Shown here one piece after another: positions 33,532 through 41,998 of a DNA stretch of 64,000 bases (position 1 is the first letter of the stretch; every line of letters begins with the position of its first letter). The DNA is taken from the NCBI RefSeq assembly GCF_001043025.1, contig NZ_JYLD01000014.1:1-64000 (forward strand), given 5' to 3'. Both the position numbers and the translations under genes were made by a program. A model generated the notes under the pieces. That model searched no databases. It was not told the DNA's origin and saw only the letters and a list, made by a program, of their open reading frames with translations. The DNA is from Pseudomonas helleri. Lineage in GTDB: Bacteria > Pseudomonadota > Gammaproteobacteria > Pseudomonadales > Pseudomonadaceae.

Positions 33532-34849
33532 GTGTCTGCGCCCCCTAGTATTGGGCGCATTGTTCCTAGGTACTGCGGCGGCACACGCTGCAGTTCAGCC
33601 CCTTGATAAGGTGGTGGCCATCGTCGATAACGACGTGATCATGCAGAGCCAACTGGACCAGCGTGTCCATGAAGTTCAGCAAACCATCGCCAAGCGCGGG
33701 CAGGGTGTCCCCCCTGCCAGCGTTCTGGACCAACAAGTGCTTGAGCGTCTGATTGTCGAAAACCTGCAACTGCAGATCGGCGAGCGTTCGGGCATTCGTA
33801 TCACTGACGAAGAACTGAACCAGGCCATCGGCACCATTGCCCAGCGCAATAACATGACCCTTGATCAGTTCCGTCAGGCGTTGGCCCACGACGGCCTGTC
33901 CTATGACGATGCGCGCGAGCAGGTTCGCCGCGAAATGATCATCAGCCGTGTACGTCAACGCCGTGTGGCCGAGCGTATTCAGGTGACCGATCAGGAAGTG
34001 AAAAACTTCCTCGCCTCTGACCTGGGCAAGGCGCAATTGTCCGAGGAATACCACCTGGCCAACATCTTGATCCCGACGTCTGACAGCGCGAGTTCAAGTG
34101 AAGTCCAGGCGGCGGCCCAGAAGGCTGAAGACCTCTACAAGCAACTCAAACAAGGTGCTGACTTTGCCCAGTTGGCGATCGCCCGCTCCGGCAGCGATAC
34201 CGCTCTGGATGGCGGCGACATGGGCTGGCGTAAAGCGGGCCAGTTGCCACCTCCGTTCGATCGTATGCTGAGCAGCATGCCGACAGGCGACATTACGCCT
34301 CCGGTCCGCACGCCTGGCGGCTTTATCATTCTCAAGCTGCTCGACAAGCGCGGCGGCCAGACCGTGATGGTCGACGAAGTTCATGTTCGTCACATCCTGA
34401 TCAAGCCAAGCGAAATCCGCACTGAAGCGCAAACCAAGGAACTGGCACAAAAAATCTACGACCGCATTCAGTCGGGCGAAGACTTTGCCACCCTGGCCAA
34501 AACCTATTCGGAAGACCCAGGCTCAGCCCTTAACGGCGGCGACCTGAACTGGATCGACCCGAACGCGCTGGTGCCGGAGTTCCGTGAAGTCATGGCTGAA
34601 ACCCCACAAGGCGTCCTGTCCAAGCCATTCCGTACTCAATACGGCTGGCATGTTCTGGAAGTATTGGGCCGTCGCTCCACTGACAGCACCACCCAGGCCC
34701 GCGAGCAGCAAGCCATGAACGCCTTGCGTAACCGCAAGTACGACGAAGAGCTGCAAAGCTGGCTGCGTCAGATCCGTGACGAAGCCTACGTAGAAATCAA
34801 ACTCCCTGGCGCAACCAACCAGGCAGAGAGCGCAGACCCAGCACAGTGA
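33506..34849 (+). CDS. surA: periplasmic chaperone/peptidyl-prolyl isomerase SurA
   Basis: Escorts outer-membrane proteins such as LptD. The protein is 447 residues from a GTG at 33506 (AAGG RBS five bases upstream); a GTG at 33512 gives VKIKLSECLRP and is almost as good. It has a signal peptide ending AAAHA-A, a SurA N-domain, and two parvulin domains (about 175-275 and 285-385; HLANILIPT and HVRHILIKPSEI). The start overlaps the lptD end by 26 bases, so translation is likely coupled. Confidence 0.95.
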   Translation: MNVKIKLSECLRPLVLGALFLGTAAAHAAVQPLDKVVAIVDNDVIMQSQLDQRVHEVQQTIAKRGQGVPPASVLDQQVLERLIVENLQLQIGERSGIRITDEELNQAIGTIAQRNNMTLDQFRQALAHDGLSYDDAREQVRREMIISRVRQRRVAERIQVTDQEVKNFLASDLGKAQLSEEYHLANILIPTSDSASSSEVQAAAQKAEDLYKQLKQGADFAQLAIARSGSDTALDGGDMGWRKAGQLPPPFDRMLSSMPTGDITPPVRTPGGFIILKLLDKRGGQTVMVDEVHVRHILIKPSEIRTEAQTKELAQKIYDRIQSGEDFATLAKTYSEDPGSALNGGDLNWIDPNALVPEFREVMAETPQGVLSKPFRTQYGWHVLEVLGRRSTDSTTQAREQQAMNALRNRKYDEELQSWLRQIRDEAYVEIKLPGATNQAESADPAQ

Positions 34850-35835
34850 AAACACAGCGTTTTGCACTGACACCCGGCGAGCCGGCAGGCATAGGTCCCG
34901 ACCTGTGCCTGCTTCTCGCCTCGCAACGCCAGCCACATCCCCTGATTGCCATTACCAGCCGCGACCTGCTCCATGAGCGGGCCGCGCAACTGGGCGTGGC
35001 TGTCAGTTTGCTGCCCGTCAGCCCGGACAACTGGCCCGACCAACCGGCACCTGCAGGCAGCCTTTATGTCTGGGACACGCCGCTCAATGCCCCTGTCACC
35101 GCAGGCACATTGGACAAAGCCAACGCCCCGTTCGTACTGCAAACCCTGACCCGTGCAGCCCTTGGCTGTGTTGCAGGCGATTTTGCAGGCATGATCACCG
35201 CGCCCGTACACAAAGGCGTGATCAACGAAGGCGGCATCGCGTTTTCTGGCCACACCGAATTTCTGGCAGACCTGACCGGCACCGAGCAAGTCGTGATGAT
35301 GCTTGCCACGCGCGGGCTTCGCGTCGCGTTGGTGACCACTCACCTGCCGCTGCGTCAGGTGGCCGATGCAATCACACCTGAGCGTATAACCCGGGTAACC
35401 CGAATTCTGCATGCCGACCTGCAACACAAGTTCGGCATCGCCCAACCGCGTATCCTGGTGTGCGGGCTCAACCCCCACGCCGGTGAAGGCGGTCACTTGG
35501 GCTTTGAAGAAATCGACATCATCGAACCCACCCTGGAGCGTCTGCGAAGCGAAGGCATGGACCTGCGCGGCCCATTGCCTGCCGACACTCTGTTTACCCC
35601 CAAATATCTGGAGCACTGCGATGCAGTGCTGGCGATGTACCACGACCAAGGCCTGCCCGTGCTCAAGTACAAAGGGTTTGGCGCCGCCGTCAACATCACC
35701 CTGGGCTTGCCGATCATCCGCACGTCTGTCGACCATGGCACCGCCCTGGATCTGGCAGGCAGCGGCAAGATCGACACTGGCAGTCTGCAAGTCGCCCTGG
35801 AAACCGCCTATCAGATGGCCGAGACGCAACTATGA
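34846..35835 (+). CDS. pdxA: 4-hydroxythreonine-4-phosphate dehydrogenase
   Basis: NAD-dependent step of pyridoxal phosphate synthesis. The 329-residue protein shows LTPGEPAGIGPDL, TAPVHKGVINEGGIAFSGHTE and a C-terminal metal/NAD region MYHDQGLPVLKYKGFG. It starts with GTG, overlapping the surA stop (GTGA), and its own stop overlaps the rsmA ATG. Part of the conserved surA-pdxA-rsmA-apaGH run. Confidence 0.96.
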   Translation: MKTQRFALTPGEPAGIGPDLCLLLASQRQPHPLIAITSRDLLHERAAQLGVAVSLLPVSPDNWPDQPAPAGSLYVWDTPLNAPVTAGTLDKANAPFVLQTLTRAALGCVAGDFAGMITAPVHKGVINEGGIAFSGHTEFLADLTGTEQVVMMLATRGLRVALVTTHLPLRQVADAITPERITRVTRILHADLQHKFGIAQPRILVCGLNPHAGEGGHLGFEEIDIIEPTLERLRSEGMDLRGPLPADTLFTPKYLEHCDAVLAMYHDQGLPVLKYKGFGAAVNITLGLPIIRTSVDHGTALDLAGSGKIDTGSLQVALETAYQMAETQL

Positions 35836-36650
35836 CCGAGCAATACCAACACAAGGCGCGTAAGCGCTTTGGCCAAAACTTCTTGCACGATGCGGGCGTT
35901 ATCGATCGCATCCTGCGCGCGATCAATGCCAAGTCGGGCGACCGCCTGCTGGAGATTGGACCGGGCCAGGGCGCACTGACCCAAGGCATTCTGAGCAGCG
36001 GCGGGCAACTGGACGTTGTCGAGCTGGACAAAGACCTGATCCCGATCCTGAATCAGCAATTTGCCGGCATGAGCAACTTCAACCTGCACCAGGGCGACGC
36101 GCTGAAGTTTGACTTCGCCACGCTCAATGCTGCGCCACGCACACTGCGTGTCGTCGGCAACCTGCCGTACAACATCTCCACGCCGCTGATTTTTCACCTG
36201 CTGAAAAACGCCGAGCTGATCCGCGACATGCACTTCATGCTGCAAAAAGAAGTGGTTGAGCGCATGGCAGCAGGGCCTGGCGGCGGAGACTGGGGTCGTC
36301 TGTCGATCATGGTTCAGTACCATTGCCGCGTCGAACACCTGTTCAACGTCGGCCCTGGCGCCTTCAACCCGCCGCCAAAAGTCGACTCGGCGATTGTCCG
36401 CCTGGTGCCACACGACGTACTGCCCCACCCGGCCAAGGATCACCGCCTGCTGGAGCGCGTGGTGCGTGAAGCCTTCAACCAGCGCCGCAAAACGCTGCGT
36501 AACACCCTTAAAGCCTTGCTCAGCAACGACGAAATCGAAGCCGCCGGCGTCGATGGCAGCTTGCGCCCGGAGCAACTCGACCTCGCCGCTTTCGTGCGCC
36601 TGGCCGACACACTCAGCGAAAAAGCGGCTAACGCGCCCGTCGCTGACTGA
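35832..36650 (+). CDS. rsmA: 16S rRNA dimethyladenosine transferase
   Basis: KsgA; dimethylates two adjacent adenosines near the 3' end of 16S rRNA during 30S assembly. The 272-residue protein has the AdoMet motif LLEIGPGQGALT, ELDKDLIP and the target-adenine motif NLPYNISTPLI. It overlaps pdxA by 4 bases. Confidence 0.97.
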   Translation: MTEQYQHKARKRFGQNFLHDAGVIDRILRAINAKSGDRLLEIGPGQGALTQGILSSGGQLDVVELDKDLIPILNQQFAGMSNFNLHQGDALKFDFATLNAAPRTLRVVGNLPYNISTPLIFHLLKNAELIRDMHFMLQKEVVERMAAGPGGGDWGRLSIMVQYHCRVEHLFNVGPGAFNPPPKVDSAIVRLVPHDVLPHPAKDHRLLERVVREAFNQRRKTLRNTLKALLSNDEIEAAGVDGSLRPEQLDLAAFVRLADTLSEKAANAPVAD

Positions 36651-36665
36651 TTACTGAGAAAAAAC

Positions 36666-36701
36666 GGTGCCCGTACCAGACATAGCCTCTGGCCGGGCAC
36701 C
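36666..36701 (+). repeat. hairpin between rsmA and apaG
   Basis: Stem ggtgcccg (36666-36673) / cgggcacc (36694-36701), extended by ccaga/tctgg inside. There is no T run, so it is at most a weak or factor-dependent terminator; apaG may have its own promoter in the 70 bases that follow. Confidence 0.4.
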
Positions 36702-36773
36702 CGCCCTCTAGCCTAGACTCAGGCAGCTGTTTTATTCCGAACGTTGTCTGCGCTTTTCAGTAAGGCCTCTCGC

Positions 36774-37154
36774 ATGCATGAGCCCCGCTATGTGATCGAC
36801 GTCAGCGTCGTCACGCGTTACCTGCCAGAACAATCTCAACCCGAGCATCAGCGCTACGCCTTTGCCTACACCATTACAGTAAGCAACACAGGCACCGTGG
36901 CGGCCAAACTGCTGTCCCGGCATTGGGTGATTACCGATGGTGACGGGCATGTCGAAGAAGTGCGCGGAGCCGGAGTGGTCGGGCAACAGCCATTGATCGA
37001 GCCCGGCGAGCAGCACACGTACAGCAGCGGTTCGGTCCTCACCACCACAGTGGGCACCATGCAGGGCAGCTACCTGATGCAGGCAAATGACGGCCATCAG
37101 TTCAAAGCCATCATCAAGCCCTTCCGCCTGGCCGTACCCGGAGCGCTTCACTGA
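36774..37154 (+). CDS. apaG: ApaG (Co2+/Mg2+ efflux-associated) protein
   Basis: A 126-residue immunoglobulin-like fold protein of unclear molecular role, always next to apaH. The start is set at the ATG giving MHEPRYVIDVSVVTRYL; core motifs are FAYTITVSNTGTVAAKLLSRHW and the C-terminal GTMQGSYLMQ. Its stop codon shares one base with the apaH start, so they are coupled. Confidence 0.93.
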   Translation: MHEPRYVIDVSVVTRYLPEQSQPEHQRYAFAYTITVSNTGTVAAKLLSRHWVITDGDGHVEEVRGAGVVGQQPLIEPGEQHTYSSGSVLTTTVGTMQGSYLMQANDGHQFKAIIKPFRLAVPGALH

Positions 37155-38035
37155 TGGCGGTCTATGCCGTGGGTGACCTGCAAGGTTGCTTGCAGCCGCT
37201 CAAGTGCTTGCTGGAGCAAGTGGCCTTCGACCCGGCCAACGATAAACTGTGGCTTGTCGGCGACTTGATCAACCGCGGCCCGGAATCACTCGAAACCCTG
37301 CGTTTTCTCTACCGTATGCGCGAATCTGTGGTGTGCGTGCTGGGCAATCACGACCTGCACCTGCTGGCGGTTGCCTACAACATCGAACGGCTGAAAAAGG
37401 GCGATACGCTGCGCGACATCCTGCAAGCGCCCGATTGCAACGACCTGCTCACCTGGCTGCGACAGCAACCGCTGCTGCACTACGACGCCGAGCGCAACAC
37501 GGCGCTGGTGCACGCCGGGATACCGCCACAGTGGTCACTGAAAAAAGCCCTCAAATACGCCGGTGAAGTTGAGCACGCCTTGCGCGATGACAGCCTCATC
37601 AAGCCGTTCCTGGACGGCATGTACGGCAACGATCCGGCCAAGTGGGACAGTGACCTCACCGGTATCACCCGCCTGCGGGTCATCACCAACTACTTCACCC
37701 GCATGCGCTTTTGCACCCGCGACGGCAAACTCGACCTCAAGAGCAAAGAAGGTCTGGGTACCGCGCCGCCGGGCTTTGCGCCATGGTTCAGCTACAAAGA
37801 ACGCAAAACCCGGGACACCAAGATCATCTTTGGCCACTGGGCGGCACTTGAAGGCCAATGCTCTGAGCCTGGCGTGTTCGCACTCGATACCGGCTGCGTC
37901 TGGGGCGGGGCGATGACCTTGCTCAATGTCGATACCGGCCTGCGCCTGAGCTGCGACTGTGATGAGCAGGGGCACCCGGCCCCTCAACTGCTTTGCCCTC
38001 CAACCCCTTCTTCGCAACCGCCGCTCGCGCCCTGA
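37154..38035 (+). CDS. apaH: symmetrical diadenosine tetraphosphatase
   Basis: Splits Ap4A into two ADP and affects stress signalling and RNA 5' caps. The 293-residue protein has the metallophosphatase motifs GDLQGCLQPL, GDLINRGPESLE, GNHDLHLLA and a late FGHWAAL. Coupled to apaG and followed by glpE after 33 bases. Confidence 0.96.
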   Translation: MAVYAVGDLQGCLQPLKCLLEQVAFDPANDKLWLVGDLINRGPESLETLRFLYRMRESVVCVLGNHDLHLLAVAYNIERLKKGDTLRDILQAPDCNDLLTWLRQQPLLHYDAERNTALVHAGIPPQWSLKKALKYAGEVEHALRDDSLIKPFLDGMYGNDPAKWDSDLTGITRLRVITNYFTRMRFCTRDGKLDLKSKEGLGTAPPGFAPWFSYKERKTRDTKIIFGHWAALEGQCSEPGVFALDTGCVWGGAMTLLNVDTGLRLSCDCDEQGHPAPQLLCPPTPSSQPPLAP

Positions 38036-38068
38036 TTCGCACGCGCTGCCTGGCTAAAGGAAACTCCC

Positions 38069-38386
38069 ATGACTGAATTCAAACGCATTCCCCCACAAGA
38101 AGCCCAAGCCCTGCGCGAAAAAGGCGCTGTAGTCGTCGACATCCGCGACCAGCCCACCTATGCCGCCCTGCATATCACCGGCTCACAGCATCTGGACAAC
38201 CAGTCGATCGCTGACTTCATCCGCGCAGCCGACCTCGACGCCCCGCTGATCGTCACCTGCTACCACGGCAACTCCAGCCAAAGCGCAGCGGCTTACCTGA
38301 TCAGCCAAGGGTTTTCTGACGTTTACAGCCTCGATGGCGGCTTCGAACTGTGGCGCACCACCTACCCCGCAGAAACGTCCCAATAA
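38069..38386 (+). CDS. glpE: thiosulfate sulfurtransferase GlpE
   Basis: Single-domain rhodanese, 105 residues, moving sulfane sulfur from thiosulfate to acceptors. The catalytic cysteine C64 sits in the loop CYHGNSSQ typical of GlpE. Last gene of the lptD-to-glpE run; an imperfect hairpin without a T run follows at 38416-38436. Confidence 0.92.
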   Translation: MTEFKRIPPQEAQALREKGAVVVDIRDQPTYAALHITGSQHLDNQSIADFIRAADLDAPLIVTCYHGNSSQSAAAYLISQGFSDVYSLDGGFELWRTTYPAETSQ

Positions 38387-38697
38387 GTAGCCCGAAAAAT
38401 ATTTTCATCCGCCCAAGCCCGCGTCCTGAGCGGGCTGGCGCTCTTGCAGACCAACGGTCGCGCCAACTATTCGCGCATCTCTTCTTGACCTCCCCGATTA
38501 CCAACTATCCTTAAGCGCAGGCCATCCGAATCTGGGGAGAGCCGGTACACCGGTGTATGGATCATCAGTAGTAACTTCAAGGGGTTAAGCCCCTTGATGG
38601 TGTCCTGGGGGGTACACGGCAACTGCAACGTTGCTGCATGCCAGCACTCGAACTGACCGATCAATCGCCGGCTCCACGTATCGAGCGAGGTGACGTC
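38387..38697 (+). promoter_or_regulatory. 311-base leader region ahead of prkA
   Basis: No gene seen. It holds a hairpin agcccgc/gcgggct (38416-38436), a promoter candidate at 38485-38511, and, inside the likely transcript, a perfect hairpin caagggg (38578-38584) / ccccttg (38590-38596). The length of the untranslated leader (about 180 bases) leaves room for post-transcriptional control. Confidence 0.5.
38485..38511 (+). promoter_or_regulatory. candidate RpoS-type promoter of prkA-yeaH-spoVR
   Basis: CTATCCT followed by TAA (38505-38514) is close to the RpoS -10 consensus CTATACT-TAA. A TTGACC box lies at 38485-38490, with the short 15-base spacing to TATCCT tolerated by RpoS. The homologous yeaGH genes of E. 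coli are stationary-phase/RpoS regulated, which agrees. Confidence 0.45.
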
Positions 38698-40620
38698 ATG
38701 AGTATTTTTAGCCACTTCCAACAACGCTTTGAATCCACACGCCAAGAAGAGCTAACGCTCCAGGAATACCTTGAGCTGTGCAAACAAGACAAAAGCGCAT
38801 ACGCCTCAGCTGCCGAACGGCTGCTGATGGCCATCGGTGAACCGGAACTACTGGACACCTCAACCAATTCCCGCCTGTCGCGCATTTTTTCGAACAAAGT
38901 GATTCGCCGCTATCCGGCCTTTGCCGACTTCCACGGAATGGAAGAGTGCATTGACCAGATCGTGTCGTACTTTCGCCATGCCGCTCAGGGCCTGGAAGAG
39001 AAAAAACAAATTCTCTACCTGCTCGGCCCGGTGGGCGGCGGCAAGTCTTCGCTGGCTGAAAAGCTCAAAGAACTGATCGAGAAGGTCCCGTTCTATGCAA
39101 TCAAGGGCTCACCCGTCTTTGAATCACCGCTGGGGCTGTTCAACGCGACCGAAGACGGCGCGATTCTTGAAGAAGACTTCGGCATCCAAAAACGCTACCT
39201 GAACACCATCATGTCGCCTTGGGCCACTAAACGCCTGGCCGAATTCGGTGGTGATATCAGCCAGTTCCGCGTGGTTAAACTCTACCCTTCGATCCTCAAT
39301 CAGATCGGCGTGGCCAAAACCGAGCCCGGTGACGAGAACAACCAGGACATTTCGGCCCTCGTCGGTAAGGTCGATATCCGCAAACTCGAAGAATTCCCGC
39401 AAAACGACGCCGACGCCTACAGCTACTCGGGCGCACTGTGCCGGGCTAACCAGGGCCTGATGGAATTCGTCGAGATGTTCAAGGCACCGATCAAGGTCCT
39501 CCACCCTCTGCTCACCGCCACCCAAGAGGGCAACTACAACAGCACCGAAGGGCTGGGCGCGATTCCGTTCAACGGCATCCTGCTGGCTCACTCCAACGAA
39601 TCGGAGTGGCACACCTTCCGCAACAACAAGAACAACGAAGCGTTCATCGACCGGATTTACATCGTCAAAGTCCCGTACTGCCTGCGCGTCAGCGACGAAG
39701 TCAAAATCTACGACAAGCTGTTGTTCAACAGTTCGCTGGCCAAGGCCCATTGCGCGCCGGACACCCTGAAAATGCTCGCGCAGTTCACCGTCCTGTCGCG
39801 CCTCAAAGAGCCAGAGAACTCCAACATCTACTCCAAGATGCGGGTCTATGACGGCGAGAACCTCAAAGACACCGACCCGAAAGCCAAGTCGATTCAGGAG
39901 TACCGCGACAGCGCGGGCGTGGATGAAGGCATGACCGGTCTGTCGACCCGTTTCGCGTTCAAAATCCTTTCCAAAGTGTTCAACTTTGACCCGCACGAAA
40001 TTGCTGCCAACCCGGTGCACCTGCTCTATGTGCTGGAGCAACAGATCGAGCAAGAGCAGTTCCCGGCGGAAACCCGCGAGCGTTATTTGCGCTTCCTCAA
40101 GGAATACCTGGCACCGCGCTACATCGAATTCATCGGCAAGGAAATCCAGACCGCTTACCTGGAGTCCTACAGCGAGTACGGGCAAAACATCTTCGACCGC
40201 TACGTGCTTTACGCCGATTTCTGGATTCAGGACCAGGAGTACCGCGACCCGGAAACAGGCGAAATCCTCAACCGCGTAGCGCTCAACGAAGAGCTGGAGA
40301 AAATCGAAAAACCGGCCGGCATCAGCAACCCGAAAGATTTCCGCAACGAAATCGTCAACTTCGTGCTGCGCGCCCGCGCCAACAACAATGGCAAAAACCC
40401 GACCTGGCTCAGCTACGAGAAGCTGCGCGTGGTCATCGAGAAGAAAATGTTCTCCAACACCGAGGACTTGCTACCGGTTATCAGCTTCAACGCCAAAGCG
40501 AGCAAAGAGGACCAGCAAAAACACAACGACTTCGTCACCCGCATGGTCGAACGCGGCTACACCGACAAACAAGTACGACTGCTCTCCGAGTGGTATCTGC
40601 GAGTCAGAAAATCGCAGTGA
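38698..40620 (+). CDS. prkA: PrkA family serine protein kinase
   Basis: AAA+ protein with a C-terminal kinase-like domain (YeaG family), linked to nutrient stress. The 640-residue protein has Walker A GPVGGGKSS at residues 110-118. The ATG at 38698 gives MSIFSHFQQRFESTRQEE; the longer reading from 38638 has no family support. First of three genes (prkA, yeaH, spoVR) that occur together widely in proteobacteria. Confidence 0.95.
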   Translation: MSIFSHFQQRFESTRQEELTLQEYLELCKQDKSAYASAAERLLMAIGEPELLDTSTNSRLSRIFSNKVIRRYPAFADFHGMEECIDQIVSYFRHAAQGLEEKKQILYLLGPVGGGKSSLAEKLKELIEKVPFYAIKGSPVFESPLGLFNATEDGAILEEDFGIQKRYLNTIMSPWATKRLAEFGGDISQFRVVKLYPSILNQIGVAKTEPGDENNQDISALVGKVDIRKLEEFPQNDADAYSYSGALCRANQGLMEFVEMFKAPIKVLHPLLTATQEGNYNSTEGLGAIPFNGILLAHSNESEWHTFRNNKNNEAFIDRIYIVKVPYCLRVSDEVKIYDKLLFNSSLAKAHCAPDTLKMLAQFTVLSRLKEPENSNIYSKMRVYDGENLKDTDPKAKSIQEYRDSAGVDEGMTGLSTRFAFKILSKVFNFDPHEIAANPVHLLYVLEQQIEQEQFPAETRERYLRFLKEYLAPRYIEFIGKEIQTAYLESYSEYGQNIFDRYVLYADFWIQDQEYRDPETGEILNRVALNEELEKIEKPAGISNPKDFRNEIVNFVLRARANNNGKNPTWLSYEKLRVVIEKKMFSNTEDLLPVISFNAKASKEDQQKHNDFVTRMVERGYTDKQVRLLSEWYLRVRKSQ

Positions 40621-40642
40621 GGCAGTTGTAGGCCTCAAGCCT

Positions 40643-40690
40643 CAAGCTGCAAGAAGAAAACACACGCGCTGTGCTTCGACTTGCAGCTTG
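40643..40690. repeat. inverted repeat between prkA and yeaH
   Basis: Exact 11-base arms caagctgcaag (40643-40653) and cttgcagcttg (40680-40690), surrounded by further caagc/gcttg copies. This is the same style of repeat as at 4775-4835. It lies inside the operon and could stabilise or process the mRNA between prkA and yeaH. Confidence 0.6.
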
Positions 40691-40723
40691 CAGCTGACAA
40701 CTTGAAGCTGCCCGGAGGGCCTT

Positions 40724-41998
40724 ATGAGCTATGTGATCGACCGACGCCTCAATGGCAAGAATAAAAGCACGGTAAACCGTCAGCGTTTCCTGCGGCGTTA
40801 CCGCGACCACATCAAAAAGGCGGTCGAAGAGGCCGTAGGCCACCGCTCCATCACCGACATGGAGCATGGCGAGCAAATCAGCATCCCGGGCCGCGACATT
40901 GATGAGCCCGTGCTTCACCACGGCCGTGGTGGCAAGCAAACCACGGTTCACCCCGGCAACAAGGAATTCACCAGCGGCGAACATATCCAGCGCCCGCAAG
41001 GGGGCGGCGGAGGGGGCGGCGGCCCTGGCAAAGCGGGTAATTCCGGTGAGGGCATGGACGAATTCGTCTTTCAGATCACCCAAGAAGAGTTCCTCGAATT
41101 CATGTTCGAAGACCTCGAACTGCCGAACCTGATCAAACGCCACCTGACCGGCACCGACACCTTCAAAACCGTGCGCGCAGGCATCAGCAACGAAGGCAAT
41201 CCGTCGCGCATCAACATCATCCGCACCCTGCGTTCGGCCCACGCACGGCGCATCGCGCTGTCCGGCAGCAGCCGGGCAAAACTCAAAGAAGCCAAAGCTG
41301 AACTTGAGCGGCTAAAACGCGAAGAACCAGACAACTTCGGCGATATCAAAGACATCGAGGCCGAAATAGAGAAACTCAGCGCGCGGATACACCGCGTGCC
41401 GTTCCTTGATACGTTCGACCTCAAGTACAACCTGCTGGTCAAACAACCCAACCCCAGCTCCAAGGCGGTGATGTTCTGCCTGATGGACGTTTCCGGGTCC
41501 ATGACCCAGGCCACCAAAGACATCGCCAAGCGCTTCTTCATCCTCTTGTACCTGTTCCTGAAACGGAACTACGACAAGATTGACGTGGTGTTCATCCGCC
41601 ATCACACCAGCGCCCGCGAGGTCGATGAAGAGGAGTTTTTCTATTCCCGGGAAACCGGCGGCACCATCGTGTCCAGCGCACTCAAACTGATGCAAGAGAT
41701 CATGGCCGAGCGGTATCCGGCCAATGAATGGAACATCTACGCGGCCCAGGCCTCGGACGGTGACAACTGGAACGATGACTCGCCTATTTGCCGCGACATC
41801 CTGGTCAACCAGATCATGCCGTTCGTGCAGTACTACACTTACGTTGAGATCACCCCGCGCGAGCATCAGGCGCTCTGGTTCGAATACGAGCGCATCAGAG
41901 ACTCGTTCCCCGACACGTTCGCTCAACAGCAACTGGTCTCGGCCGGCGATATCTACCCGGTCTTCCGTGAACTCTTCCAGCGCAGGTTAGCCACATGA
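40724..41998 (+). CDS. yeaH: YeaH/DUF444 von Willebrand A-type protein
   Basis: A 424-residue partner of PrkA. It has a glycine run (GGGGGGGG, residues 93-100), a coiled-coil-like stretch (about 185-220, LKEAKAELERLKREE) and a VWA domain with the metal-site motif DVSGSM at 255-260. Role is not biochemically defined. RBS cccggagggcctt precedes the ATG; the stop overlaps the spoVR start (ATGA). Confidence 0.93.
   Translation: MSYVIDRRLNGKNKSTVNRQRFLRRYRDHIKKAVEEAVGHRSITDMEHGEQISIPGRDIDEPVLHHGRGGKQTTVHPGNKEFTSGEHIQRPQGGGGGGGGPGKAGNSGEGMDEFVFQITQEEFLEFMFEDLELPNLIKRHLTGTDTFKTVRAGISNEGNPSRINIIRTLRSAHARRIALSGSSRAKLKEAKAELERLKREEPDNFGDIKDIEAEIEKLSARIHRVPFLDTFDLKYNLLVKQPNPSSKAVMFCLMDVSGSMTQATKDIAKRFFILLYLFLKRNYDKIDVVFIRHHTSAREVDEEEFFYSRETGGTIVSSALKLMQEIMAERYPANEWNIYAAQASDGDNWNDDSPICRDILVNQIMPFVQYYTYVEITPREHQALWFEYERIRDSFPDTFAQQQLVSAGDIYPVFRELFQRRLAT

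Noticed and set aside
38578..38596. A riboswitch in the prkA leader
   Set aside because: A single hairpin without recognisable conserved riboswitch core; reported only as a structured leader.
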